DNA from: JANXMY01 sp965246745
GTDB lineage: Bacteria; Armatimonadota; Armatimonadia; Armatimonadales; Capsulimonadaceae
DNA: 64,000 nucleotides
Reading direction: 5' to 3'
Assembly (NCBI GenBank): GCA_965246745.1
Contig: OZ251980.1
Span: forward strand, 682,001 to 746,000
The translations under genes and the position numbers were made by a program. Each line of letters starts with the position of its first letter. The first letter of the stretch is position 1. The notes beneath the pieces were generated by a model. The model saw nothing but the letters and a program-made list of their open reading frames with translations, did not search any database and had not been told where the DNA came from. This document shows positions 48,338 to 56,964 of the stretch, in pieces.

Positions 48338-48902
48338 TTCCCAGACGTGCCCAATCGTCCGGCGTGTTGGCATTGGCAAGCTGCGCCTCAACCCAGTCGG
48401 GCGCAGGGTCAAGCACAAACTCCCCCGCTTCAATCAGCCCGTGCAGCGACCGCCGGCCTGCGGCGAGACGCGCTTCGAGGAGCAGCAGGCATTCGGCATG
48501 GTACACGGAAAACAGCGGCTCCCACTGTCCGCCGCTGACCGTGACTCGGCCATGCTCTGCAATGCTTTGTTTGGAGAGTTCCACCCGCCAGCGAATTGCT
48601 TCTTCAGTCAGCAGCGGCAGGTCGCAGGCCAGCGCCAGCACGGAAGTCTGGGTGTGGCCCAATGCCGACGCCAGCCCGCCCAGCGGCCCGAGTCCCGGCT
48701 CCGCGTCTGCAATGAACGGGACTTCCCGCAGCCGCCAGCCGCCGGGCCGCGCCCGGCCGACCACCAGCACGGCGGGAGTGACCGCCAGCGCCAGCCGCGC
48801 CGTGCGCTCGAGCAGCGTCATGCCGCCGAGTTCAAGGGCGGCCTTGTCCGTGCCCATCCGCGAGCTTCGGCCCCCGGCAAGAATGGCAATGGTCAGTGTC
48901 AA
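48318..48902 (-). CDS. mobA: Molybdenum cofactor guanylyltransferase
   Basis: 194 residues. Adds GMP to molybdopterin to make the bis-MGD-type cofactor that nitrate reductases of the NasA family need. The nucleotidyltransferase signature LAGGRSSRMGTDKAAL is at the N-terminus, followed by GLGPLGGLASAL and LACDLPLL (metal-binding Asp). It is read divergently from the nitrate operon whose enzyme it serves, with a palindromic element between. Its C-terminal tail comes from the repeat at 48230. Confidence 0.92.
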   Translation of the reverse strand: MTLTIAILAGGRSSRMGTDKAALELGGMTLLERTARLALAVTPAVLVVGRARPGGWRLREVPFIADAEPGLGPLGGLASALGHTQTSVLALACDLPLLTEEAIRWRVELSKQSIAEHGRVTVSGGQWEPLFSVYHAECLLLLEARLAAGRRSLHGLIEAGEFVLDPAPDWVEAQLANANTPDDWARLGSPPGPQ

Positions 48903-48959
48903 ATGCGTGGTCCTTTGGGCGGTGGAGCGAGGAAAGTGCGAGGAAGGCGCGAGAAAGGC

Positions 48960-49094
48960 GCGAGGAAGTAAATTCCTCTCGCTGAATAGCGTCCTTCGGA
49001 CGAAGGATTAGCAGACAAAAGATTAGCACACGTTCGGCTTTCCTGTCTTTTCGTCCGAAGGACGCTATTCAGCGAGAGGAATTTACTTCCTCGC
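48960..49094. repeat. 45-bp perfect inverted repeat, GCGAGGAAGTAAA family
   Basis: Arms 48960-49004 and 49050-49094, perfectly complementary, with a 45-nt centre. The ends and the inner gtccttcggac are the same as at 26829; the middle of the arm differs. Extra gcgaggaa-type units on the outside extend the pairing imperfectly. It lies between mobA and the nitrate operon. Confidence 0.95.
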
Positions 49095-49163
49095 ACTTCC
49101 CTCGCACTCTCCTCGCGCCTTCGCGCTCTGCTGACTTTTACACGAAAATAAATTTTTCCAAGA

Positions 49164-49193
49164 AACACGGCGGAAACATTTCCGTGTTATGAT
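49164..49193 (+). promoter_or_regulatory. Dyad and -10 box upstream of the nitrate operon
   Basis: aacacgg (49164-49170) and ccgtgtt (49182-49188) form a 7-bp dyad with an 11-nt centre; the right half abuts TATGAT (49188-49193), the best -10 candidate. A regulator bound here could control the operon. The following 140-nt leader (49195-49335) contains a weak ggca-atgc-tgcc-ttttt hairpin near 49284 but no gene. Confidence 0.5.
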
Positions 49194-49335
49194 GAACACA
49201 AGAACCGCACCGCACCGACGCGCCGGTTTTCCTCTTGCGCGACGAACCTCTCTGTTCACCACACCGTCCCGTGGCTCCTGCCGGCAATGCTGCCTTTTTC
49301 CGTCAATCCTTTGGCCCCACAAGAAAGCCGCCGCC

Positions 49336-49779
49336 ATGAGTCACGTCCACACGCCTGCCGATGATATTCTTGCAACTGATACGCTGACCACCGAGACCCG
49401 CCGGGAACGGCAGATACGGCTCGGGCGGGCGACGCCGCGCTTTTTGCAGGGCGTGTACCCGTTTGCCGGACGCGGCTTTTTTGAAGTCGCGCCGCTCAAC
49501 GAATCGCTCTCGTACACAGTCCCCGAAGGCACAGCCGCCGAAGTCATTTATGTCCGCGCCGGCAACCTGTCCGACGACCTGATTTATCTGGCGGTCTGCC
49601 TCAACTCAATCCCGGTGCGCTATTTCCCGGTCGGTCCGAAAGCCGATTTCCATGTGCCGCTGTCCATCACCGAAGCGTACCCCGCCGGGTCAACGATTGA
49701 AGTCGGCTTTGCCGCGCCGCGCGGGCTGACCGGCTCGGTGGTCATAGATGTCGGCCTGCTGGAAGAAGCGGCCCAATGA
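49336..49779 (+). CDS. Nitrate-operon protein A, unknown small beta-rich protein
   Basis: 147 residues, unrecognised. After a polar ~35-residue head comes a compact domain: RFLQGVYPFAGRGFFEV, YTVPEGTAAEVIYVRAGN, SDDLIYLAVCLNS, VRYFPVGPKADFHVPL and GLTGSVVIDVGLLE. The alternating strands and central RYFP(V/I)G look like a beta-sandwich. It is clearly homologous to protein B (53657-54004) in the same operon. Its stop overlaps the nasA start by 4 nt (ATGA), so synthesis is tied to the nitrate reductase. It could be a nitrate-reductase accessory or binding subunit; that is inference. No membrane span or signal. Confidence 0.75.
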   Translation: MSHVHTPADDILATDTLTTETRRERQIRLGRATPRFLQGVYPFAGRGFFEVAPLNESLSYTVPEGTAAEVIYVRAGNLSDDLIYLAVCLNSIPVRYFPVGPKADFHVPLSITEAYPAGSTIEVGFAAPRGLTGSVVIDVGLLEEAAQ

Positions 49780-51848
49780 CAACCCCGACCCATTGCCCCT
49801 ACTGTGCGCTGCAATGCGGCATGAGCCTGGTTCCCGGTCAAAACGGGAGCCTGTCGGTCGCCCCGCGCCCGGACTTTCCGGTCAACAACGGCGGCCTGTG
49901 CCAAAAAGGCTGGACTTCGGCGGAGCTTTTGTCCCACCCCGACCGGCTGACCACGCCGCTGGTGCGCGGCACGAAAGACGGCACGCTCAGACCGGCCTCC
50001 TGGGACGAAGCCCTGGACCGAGCGGCGGCGGGGATTGGGGCGTCGCAGGCCCTCTACGGCCGCGACTCGGTCGGCGTCTTCGGCGGCGGCGGCTTGACCA
50101 ACGAAAAAGCGTACTGGCTGGGGAAATTCGCCCGCGTCGCCCTGCGGACCCCACACATAGACTACAACGGCCGCTTTTGCATGGCGTCCGAAGCGGCGGC
50201 GGCGCTGCAAGCCTTCGGCCTGGACCGGGGCCTGCCGTTTCCGCTGGAAGACATTCCCGGCGCGGAGGCGATCTTGCTGATGGGCGGCAACCCCGCCGAA
50301 ACCATGCCGCCGATTATGCAGTATTTCGAGCGGCAGCGCGAAAACGGCGGGGCGTTGATTGTCGCCGACCCGCGCCGGACCCCGACCGCCGCGGAGGCGA
50401 CCCTGCACCTGCCGCTGACTCCGGGGACCGACCTGGCGCTTGCCAATGGCCTGCTGCACATCGCCGCCGCCGACGGCCTTTTAGATCAGGAGTTTATTGC
50501 GTCGCGCACGACCGGATGGGACCGGGTCCGGCGGGTCGTCGCCTCGTACTGGCCCGATCGGGTGGAGCGCATCACCGGCGTTCCCGCCAAAGACCTGGTC
50601 AAAGCCGCGCATCTGCTGGGCGAAGCGGGCACGGCGATGGCGCTGACCGCGCGGGGCGCGGGGCAGCAGTCCAAAGGCGTGGACAACACGCTGGCCGTGA
50701 TCAATCTGATGCTGGCGCTCGGCAAAGCGGGCCGGCCGGGCTGCGGTTACGGCTGCCTCACCGGGCAGGGCAACGGGCAGGGCGGACGCGAGCACGGGCA
50801 AAAAGCCGACCAGCTTCCCGGCTACCGCCGCATTGACAACCCGGCGCACCGGGCGTTTGTCGCCGGAGTCTGGGGCGTGGACCCGGAAACCTTGCCGGGA
50901 CCGGGCCGCTCGGCGTATGAGATGCTGGACTCGCTCGGGCAGCCGGGCGGCATTCGCGCCCTGCTGGTCACGGCATCGAACCCCGCCGTGTCCGCCCCGC
51001 GCTCCGGGCATGTTCGGGAGCGCCTGCGCTCGCTCGACTTTTTGTGCGTGGCGGACCTCTTTTTGTCGGAAACGGCGCTTCTGGCCGATGTGGTCCTGCC
51101 GACGGCTCAGTGGGCCGAGGAAAGCGGCACGATGACGAATTTAGAAGGCCGGGTCATCCATCGCAAACAAGCAAAAACTCGGCCCGAAGGTGTTTCCACC
51201 GACCTCGCCGTTCTCACGGCGCTGGCGGCGCGGCTCGGCGCGGCGCGGCACTTCCCGACCGACGACCCCGAGGCTGTCTTTGAGGAGCTGCGCCGGGCCG
51301 GCGCGGGCGGGGCCGCCGATTATTCCGGCATCACCTACGCCCGCCTGGACGCCGAACACGGCGTTTTCTGGCCCTGCCCGAGCGCCGCGCATCCCGGAAC
51401 GCCCCGGCTGTTTCAGGACCGCTTCGCCCACGAAGACGGCCGGGCCAGGTTTCACGCCGTGCATCACCGCGCCGCCGCCGAAGAACCCGACGACGAGTTC
51501 CCGCTGTACTTGACAACCGGGCGAGTGATGGCCCACTACCAATCCGGCACGCAGACCCGGCGCATTGACGCGCTGAATACGGCCTCCCCCGAAGCGTTTG
51601 CCGAGATGCACCCGAGCCTGGCGGGCCGCTTCGGGCTAGCCGACGGCGACGCCGCCACGCTTACGACCCGGCGCGGGGCGCTCACCGTACCTGCACGCTT
51701 GACCCCGGCTATCCGCCGGGACACCGTTTTTGTGCCGTTCCACTGGGGCGGCGACGCCTGCGCCAATCTGCTGACAAACCCCGCGCTCGATCCGGTCTCA
51801 AAGATGCCGGAGTTCAAAGTCTGCGCGGTTCGCCTCCAAAAAGCCTAG
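49776..51848 (+). CDS. nasA: Assimilatory nitrate reductase catalytic subunit
   Basis: 690 residues. Molybdopterin oxidoreductase that reduces nitrate to nitrite in the cytoplasm. The N-terminal 4Fe-4S site is CPYCALQCG with the fourth Cys in GGLCQKGW. The Mo-ligand Cys is in DYNGRFCMASEAAA, and NPAETMPP, TLHLPLTPGTDLALAN and TTGRVMAHYQSGTQTR are typical cofactor-binding segments. It lacks the C-terminal BFD-type 2Fe-2S domain found in many NasA proteins and any FAD domain, so it probably takes electrons from ferredoxin or an unlinked partner. The best match is the NarB/NasA branch. Confidence 0.93.
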   Translation: MTTPTHCPYCALQCGMSLVPGQNGSLSVAPRPDFPVNNGGLCQKGWTSAELLSHPDRLTTPLVRGTKDGTLRPASWDEALDRAAAGIGASQALYGRDSVGVFGGGGLTNEKAYWLGKFARVALRTPHIDYNGRFCMASEAAAALQAFGLDRGLPFPLEDIPGAEAILLMGGNPAETMPPIMQYFERQRENGGALIVADPRRTPTAAEATLHLPLTPGTDLALANGLLHIAAADGLLDQEFIASRTTGWDRVRRVVASYWPDRVERITGVPAKDLVKAAHLLGEAGTAMALTARGAGQQSKGVDNTLAVINLMLALGKAGRPGCGYGCLTGQGNGQGGREHGQKADQLPGYRRIDNPAHRAFVAGVWGVDPETLPGPGRSAYEMLDSLGQPGGIRALLVTASNPAVSAPRSGHVRERLRSLDFLCVADLFLSETALLADVVLPTAQWAEESGTMTNLEGRVIHRKQAKTRPEGVSTDLAVLTALAARLGAARHFPTDDPEAVFEELRRAGAGGAADYSGITYARLDAEHGVFWPCPSAAHPGTPRLFQDRFAHEDGRARFHAVHHRAAAEEPDDEFPLYLTTGRVMAHYQSGTQTRRIDALNTASPEAFAEMHPSLAGRFGLADGDAATLTTRRGALTVPARLTPAIRRDTVFVPFHWGGDACANLLTNPALDPVSKMPEFKVCAVRLQKA

Positions 51849-51934
51849 CCGGCCTTCGCTCTTGCTTCCGCTCACGCACTGCCGCGTCTCCCCTTTATGC
51901 TAAAAAAGCCCGATAATTGACAAGAGGAGACACG

Positions 51935-53581
51935 ATGAAACTTGCCGACCTGAAAAACAGCGGACACGCGCCCTCGCTGTTCAGTGCGTTTCTGCACTTC
52001 GACATCTCGTTTATGGTCTGGGTCATCCTCGGCGCTCTTGCGCCGTTTATCACCACCGACGCTCAGCTCACCGGAGCGAATTTAAGGGTCACGCCGTCTG
52101 CGCTGATCTCGACAACGACGCCCTACACACTGGTCGTTAAAGGCCCGCAGACCCGAAAGCAGAACCCGAAGCTGGCGGCCGATCAGCCGAAGAGCGTTTA
52201 CAACCTGCTGATCAAAGCCGGCACCCCGACCACCATTCGCCCGAGCGACAAGCCCGTCGAAAAGTTCGTGGTCAGCAATGCCGACCCGGCGACCCTGGCC
52301 GCTGTGAACGCCCATTCCAAGCTGATCCAAATCGCCGCCGCACCCGGCGCGGCCGGCAATCCGAACGACAGCGTTATCGGCCTGAAGCCGATGGCGGCGC
52401 TGACGAAAGACGGCAAGACATTTCAGGCGGTCGCCAACGGCTACCCCGCCGGGACTGCGCTCGGCCTGCTGGCGATTCCCCTGCTGGCCGCCGGCTTTTG
52501 GCGCATCCTGCTCGGCCTGCTGTCCGACAAGTACGGCTCCAAGCGGGTCGGGGTCGCCTCGATGGCCTGCACGCTGATCCCGCTGATGGTCGGCTGGCAG
52601 TTTGCCGGCTCCAGCGCCTCGCTGGTCTTTGTGGGCTTCTTTCTCGGCCTCGCCGGGGCCTCGTTCGCCGTCGCCCTGCCGCTGGCGTCGCGCTGGTATC
52701 CGCCGCATTTGCAGGGGCTGGCGATGGGGATTGCCGGCGCAGGCAACTCCGGCACGGTGCTGGCGACGATCTTTGCGCCGCTGCTGGCGAAAGCCTTCGG
52801 CTGGCACGCGGTCATGGGCCTCCTGATGATCCCCGTCGCCCTTGTCTTTGTGATCTTTGCGCTGCTGGCGAAGGACCCGCCGGCGAAGGCCAAAGCGGCT
52901 ACCGGCGCGGACTTTGCGCGGGTGCTGGGGCAGGCCGACGCGTGGCGGTTCTGCCTGCTGTACTTTGTCTCTTTCGGCGGCTTTGTCGGCTTGTCGTACT
53001 TTATGAACAAGTTCTTTGTGGACCAGTATGACTTTCCGAAGGCGACCGTGGGCCTTTCGACGGCGCTGTTTATTGTCGCCGGGTCCCTGCTGCGTCCGGT
53101 CGGCGGCGCTTTGGCCGACAAGCTCGGCGGCATTCGGATGCTGACCGTGCTGTACGCCACGGCGTGCGTCATGGCGCTCGGCATCGGGGTTTTGATTGCA
53201 AACATGTGGGCGACGTTTGCGATGCTGTTTCTCTTGATGGGCTGCCTCGGCATGGGCAACGGCTCAGTCTTCCAGATGGTGCCGCAGCGCTTCAAGAAAG
53301 AAATCGGTGTGATGACCGGCCTGGTCGGCGCGGCGGGCGGAGTCGGCGGCTACTACCTCAATCTCAACATGGGCAGGCTGCATGACAGCTTCGGCACTTA
53401 CGGCGCAGGCTTCTTCGCGTTTGCCGCCATCGCCGCCGCCGGTCTGATCGTGCTGCGGCAGGCCGCCCCCGGCTGGCAGCGGTCGTGGCTCGGCGAAGGC
53501 GGCGTGGCGAAGGACCCCGAGCCGGCCCGCGAGCGAGTGCTGGTCGGCCCCGCCGGCGCGGCGGAAATGGAGCCGGCGTAA
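51935..53581 (+). CDS. narK: NarK-type nitrate/nitrite MFS transporter with a large insertion
   Basis: 548 residues from ATG 51935 (GAGGAG before it). TM1 (HFDISFMVWVILGALAPFI) is typical NarK. TM2 and the following loop, AIPLLAAGFWRILLGLLSDKYG, contain the substrate Arg (190). GLAGASFAVALPLASRWYP and GAGNSGTVLATIFAP are the first nitrate signature, RPVGGALADKLGG holds the second Arg, and GNGSVFQMVPQRF the second signature. Unusual: ~130 residues (about 42-172) separate TM1 and TM2, where NarK normally has a short loop. This part is polar with alternating strands and should face the periplasm. Confidence 0.93.
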   Translation: MKLADLKNSGHAPSLFSAFLHFDISFMVWVILGALAPFITTDAQLTGANLRVTPSALISTTTPYTLVVKGPQTRKQNPKLAADQPKSVYNLLIKAGTPTTIRPSDKPVEKFVVSNADPATLAAVNAHSKLIQIAAAPGAAGNPNDSVIGLKPMAALTKDGKTFQAVANGYPAGTALGLLAIPLLAAGFWRILLGLLSDKYGSKRVGVASMACTLIPLMVGWQFAGSSASLVFVGFFLGLAGASFAVALPLASRWYPPHLQGLAMGIAGAGNSGTVLATIFAPLLAKAFGWHAVMGLLMIPVALVFVIFALLAKDPPAKAKAATGADFARVLGQADAWRFCLLYFVSFGGFVGLSYFMNKFFVDQYDFPKATVGLSTALFIVAGSLLRPVGGALADKLGGIRMLTVLYATACVMALGIGVLIANMWATFAMLFLLMGCLGMGNGSVFQMVPQRFKKEIGVMTGLVGAAGGVGGYYLNLNMGRLHDSFGTYGAGFFAFAAIAAAGLIVLRQAAPGWQRSWLGEGGVAKDPEPARERVLVGPAGAAEMEPA

Positions 53582-53656
53582 TGCCGAACACGCAGAAAGC
53601 CACGGAATTGACTCTGTGGCTTCGGCAGCCGCCGAATGGCGGCAGGAGACTTTACC

Positions 53657-54004
53657 ATGTACTCGAAACCCAAGCTGCTTCAAGGCGTGTTCGCCTTTGA
53701 AGGACACGGCCTGACCAATCCCCACCCCGTTTCCGGCGAGCTGATTTACACGGTGCCCGCCGGCAAGCGCACCCAGTTTGTTTACTTTCGGGCCGGCAAC
53801 TCGTCCGCCGAGATGATTTATGTCGTGCTGATGCGCGGCGGCGAGCCGATGCGGTATTTCCCCATCGGCGCACGCGGCGATGTCCATATCGCGCTGGCCG
53901 TCGTGGAAGACATGATGTCCGGCACCACGCTGGAAGCGTTTCTGGCCGCCCCGGACGGCATCTCGGGCACAGTCGTTCTCGACATCGGCTTGGTAGAGGT
54001 ATGA
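53657..54004 (+). CDS. Nitrate-operon protein B, paralogue of protein A
   Basis: 115 residues. KLLQGVFAFEGHGLTN, YTVPAGKRTQFVYFRAGN, MRYFPIGARGDVHIAL and GISGTVVLDIGLVEV align along the whole length with protein A (about 40% identical by eye), without A's polar head. It lies between narK and nirB, 4 nt before nirB, with GGCAGGAG ahead of its ATG. Two small hairpins (53596-53622, 53627-53642) stand just upstream. No recognised family, membrane span or signal peptide. The placing of one copy beside the nitrate reductase and one beside the nitrite reductase suggests a matched accessory role. Confidence 0.75.
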   Translation: MYSKPKLLQGVFAFEGHGLTNPHPVSGELIYTVPAGKRTQFVYFRAGNSSAEMIYVVLMRGGEPMRYFPIGARGDVHIALAVVEDMMSGTTLEAFLAAPDGISGTVVLDIGLVEV

Positions 54005-54008
54005 AGTT

Positions 54009-56471
54009 ATGACGGAAAAGCAAAAAAGCGAAAAGCAAAAACTGGTCGTCATCGGCAACGGCATGGCGGGCGCACGGACCGTCGAAGAGATACTCGCGCG
54101 GGGCGGCGGCGCACAGTTTGAGATTACGATGTTCGGCGATGAGCCTTACGGCAACTACAACCGCATACTTTTGTCGAACGTTCTGAACGGCGCTCAGGAC
54201 GCCGCCGACATCTTTCTGAACCCGCTGGAGTGGTACGCCGAAAACGACGTGACTCTCCATGCGCCCGCCCGCGTGACTGATATTGACCGGGCACGCCAAG
54301 AAGTTCACTCGGACGACGGCCAAATCACGCCCTACGATAAGCTGATTATCGCCACGGGGTCCCGGCCCTTCGTGCCGCCGATGGAAGGCTTGGAAACGCC
54401 CGGCGGCGGCCCGAAGCACGGCGTCTTTGTCTTCCGAACACTCGATGACTGCCATAAAATTGCAGGCTACGCGACCAAGTGCCGCAAAGCCGCCGTCATC
54501 GGCGGCGGCCTGCTCGGCCTGGAAGCCGCGCGGGGACTTATCAACTACGGGGTCGAAGTCCATGTCATCCATCTGTCGAGCCACTTGATGAACCAGCAGC
54601 TTGACCCCGCCGCCGGGGCGATCCTGCGAAGCACCATGGAAAAAATGGGCGTCCATGTCCACACCGAGAAAGCCACGACGCGGATTTTGGGCGACGACAG
54701 TGTGACGGGCTTGGAGTTCAAAGACGGCACGACTTTGGACTGCGACATGGTGGTGATCTCCACAGGCATCAAGCCGAACAGCGAACTCGGCGCGGCCTGC
54801 GGGCTGACCGTCGAGCGGGCTATCGTCACCGACAACCAGATGCGCTCGGTGGACGACCCCAATGTTTACGTTGTCGGCGAGTGCGCCCAGCACCGAGGGC
54901 GGGTCTACGGCCTGGTCGCCCCGCTGTGGGAGATGGGGGCGGTGCTGGCCGACCACATCACGGGCCGCAATCCGAATGCCGCTTATCACGGCTCGAAGAT
55001 CGCGACCAAGCTCAAAGTCATGGGCGTCGAGCTGGCCTCGATGGGAGTCACCGAGCCAACCGACGAGCGCGATGAAGTGGTGACCTTTGCCGAGCCGAAG
55101 CGCGGGACGTACAAAAAGCTGATCGTTCGGGACGGCATTTTAATCGGCGCGATGATGCTGGGCGATTTGTCCAAAGTCGCCTATCTGATGCAGGCGTTCG
55201 ACCGGGGAACCCCGCTGCCCGAAGAGCGCTTGTCGCTTTTGTTCGACATCGGCGCACCGTCCACCGAAGCAACCATGCTGGAGATGCCCGATTCGGCGCA
55301 GATTTGCAACTGCAACGGGGTCTCGAAAGGCCAGATACGCAAATGCGTCGAAGGCGGCAAACGGTCCTTGAAGCTGGTCATGGAAGCCACCCGCGCCGGG
55401 ATGGGCTGCGGCTCGTGCAAAAAGCTGGTGGAGGAAGTGGTCGAATGGGCCGCCGAAGGTCAGGTAGAGGAAGACCCGAGCATACACTATTATGTCCCCG
55501 GCGTGCCGCTCGCTAAGCCCGAGCTGGTGGAGCAGATTCGGGCGCGTAACTTAAGATCGGTCTCGTCGGTCTTCGCCGCGCTGGCGGGCGGCGTCGAAGA
55601 AGCGTCGGCCAAAATGGGCCTGGCGTCGCTTCTGAAGTCGCTTTGGGGCGCGGAGTATGAAGACGAGCGCGACGCCCGGTTTATCAACGACCGGGTGCAT
55701 GCCAATATCCAGAAAGACAAAACGTTCTCAGTGGTTCCGCGCATCTACGGCGGGGTGACGACCGCCGACGATCTTATCAAAATCGGCGAAACGGCGAAAA
55801 AGTATGATGTGCCGATGGTGAAGTTCACCGGCGGCCAAAGAATAGACTTGCTGGGCATCACCAAAGAAAACCTGCCGCTGGTCTGGAAAGACCTCGGGAT
55901 GCCGTCGGGCCATGCCTACGGCAAGTCGTTTCGGACATGCAAAACCTGTGTCGGCACCGATTTCTGCCGCTACGGGGTCGGCGACTCGACGGGCTTAGGC
56001 ATCCAAATCGAGAAGCGCTTTCAGGGCATCGAAAGCCCCGGCAAGATGAAGCTCGCCACGGCGGGCTGTCCCCGGAACTGCTCGGAAGCGATGGTCAAAG
56101 ATGTCGGCGCGGTGGCGGTGGAAGGCGGCCGCTGGGAAATCTACATCGGCGGCGCGGCGGGGGCGCATATCCGCAAAGGCGATATTTTGTGCGTCGCGGA
56201 CTCGCACGAGTCCGTCATTCAGATTATGGGCCGGTTTATGCAGTACTATATTGAAAACGCCAAGTATCTGGAGCGAACGTACAGCTTTGTCCCGCGCGTC
56301 GGGCTGGACAAAATCAAAGCCGTCGTGGTGGACGACAGCGAGAACATCGCCGCGCGGCTGGACGCCGCCATGCAGGCGACCGTGGACGCCTACGTGGACC
56401 CGTGGCTGGAAGCCGACCGGCCCGCGACCGCTAATCAGTTCGTCTCGACTTTGCCGGTGCTGGCGGGATAG
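54009..56471 (+). CDS. nirB: NAD(P)H nitrite reductase large subunit
   Basis: 820 residues. Reduces nitrite to ammonium with siroheme, 4Fe-4S and FAD. Domains in order: FAD/NAD oxidoreductase (VVIGNGMAGARTVEEIL; YDKLIIATGSRPF; AAVIGGGLLGLEAARGL), BFD-like 2Fe-2S (ICNCNGVSKGQI ... GMGCGSCKKLV), nitrite/sulfite ferredoxin-like domain, and the siroheme/cluster site KTCVGTDFCRYG ... TAGCPRNCSEA. The length is normal for NirB. It is followed after 9 nt by nirD. Confidence 0.97.
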   Translation: MTEKQKSEKQKLVVIGNGMAGARTVEEILARGGGAQFEITMFGDEPYGNYNRILLSNVLNGAQDAADIFLNPLEWYAENDVTLHAPARVTDIDRARQEVHSDDGQITPYDKLIIATGSRPFVPPMEGLETPGGGPKHGVFVFRTLDDCHKIAGYATKCRKAAVIGGGLLGLEAARGLINYGVEVHVIHLSSHLMNQQLDPAAGAILRSTMEKMGVHVHTEKATTRILGDDSVTGLEFKDGTTLDCDMVVISTGIKPNSELGAACGLTVERAIVTDNQMRSVDDPNVYVVGECAQHRGRVYGLVAPLWEMGAVLADHITGRNPNAAYHGSKIATKLKVMGVELASMGVTEPTDERDEVVTFAEPKRGTYKKLIVRDGILIGAMMLGDLSKVAYLMQAFDRGTPLPEERLSLLFDIGAPSTEATMLEMPDSAQICNCNGVSKGQIRKCVEGGKRSLKLVMEATRAGMGCGSCKKLVEEVVEWAAEGQVEEDPSIHYYVPGVPLAKPELVEQIRARNLRSVSSVFAALAGGVEEASAKMGLASLLKSLWGAEYEDERDARFINDRVHANIQKDKTFSVVPRIYGGVTTADDLIKIGETAKKYDVPMVKFTGGQRIDLLGITKENLPLVWKDLGMPSGHAYGKSFRTCKTCVGTDFCRYGVGDSTGLGIQIEKRFQGIESPGKMKLATAGCPRNCSEAMVKDVGAVAVEGGRWEIYIGGAAGAHIRKGDILCVADSHESVIQIMGRFMQYYIENAKYLERTYSFVPRVGLDKIKAVVVDDSENIAARLDAAMQATVDAYVDPWLEADRPATANQFVSTLPVLAG

Positions 56472-56480
56472 GAGAAAGAC

Positions 56481-56822
56481 ATGCCGACACTTGAACTGCC
56501 GACTGCTTCGACGCCCGCCGCCGAAATTCTGCTCGGCCCCGTCCACCAAATCCCGCCCGGCGAGGGCCGGGTGTTTCCGGTCGCCGGCATTGAGATCGCC
56601 GTCTTCCACACCCGCGCCGGAGAGGTCTACGCGGTGCAGGCCGAATGCCCGCACCGGCAGGGACCGCTGGCCGACGGCCTGCTCGGCGGCACGACTTTGA
56701 TTTGTCCGTTCCACGGGCGCAAATTCGACCTGGCGACGGGGACCGGGCAGCAAGGCGACTGCGATTTGCAGACCTATCCCGCGCGTCTCGACGCGCACGG
56801 CGGGGTCTGGCTGACGGTGTAA
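56481..56822 (+). CDS. nirD: Nitrite reductase small subunit, Rieske type
   Basis: 113 residues. Has a complete Rieske 2Fe-2S site: AECPHRQGPLADG and ICPFHGRKFDLATG (Cys-x-His and Cys-x2-His). Many NirD proteins lack these ligands, while this one should bind the cluster. It partners NirB. AGGAGA precedes the ATG. Last gene of the operon, followed by a strong hairpin. Confidence 0.93.
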   Translation: MPTLELPTASTPAAEILLGPVHQIPPGEGRVFPVAGIEIAVFHTRAGEVYAVQAECPHRQGPLADGLLGGTTLICPFHGRKFDLATGTGQQGDCDLQTYPARLDAHGGVWLTV

Positions 56823-56825
56823 GAA

Positions 56826-56856
56826 CCTCACCCGGCGCGAAGCGCCGGGTGAGGTC
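56826..56856 (+). terminator. Hairpin ending the nitrate operon
   Basis: 14-bp perfect stem ACCTCACCCGGCGC / GCGCCGGGTGAGGT with a GAA loop directly after the nirD stop. The T run is poor (ctcttg). Confidence 0.75.
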
Positions 56857-56859
56857 TCT

Positions 56860-56865
56860 TGACAC
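56860..56865 (+). promoter_or_regulatory. -35 element upstream of the response regulator
   Basis: A consensus TTGACA right after the nirD hairpin. The -10 at 17-18 nt (ccagact) is weak, so the promoter may need an activator. Confidence 0.45.
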
Positions 56866-56964
56866 CTGCGCCGTCTTTGTGCCAGACTCTCTGCGTTTCC
56901 CGCCCGCAGCAGCGCGGCGTTTTGTTCACGGTTTCCGCGACGCCCGCTTTGAGCTTGTGTTTCC

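Noticed and set aside
49280..49305. Possible attenuator hairpin in the leader of the nitrate operon
   Set aside because: The stem is only 4-5 bp before the T run; no ANTAR-type paired hexaloop hairpins could be found, so I do not call it.
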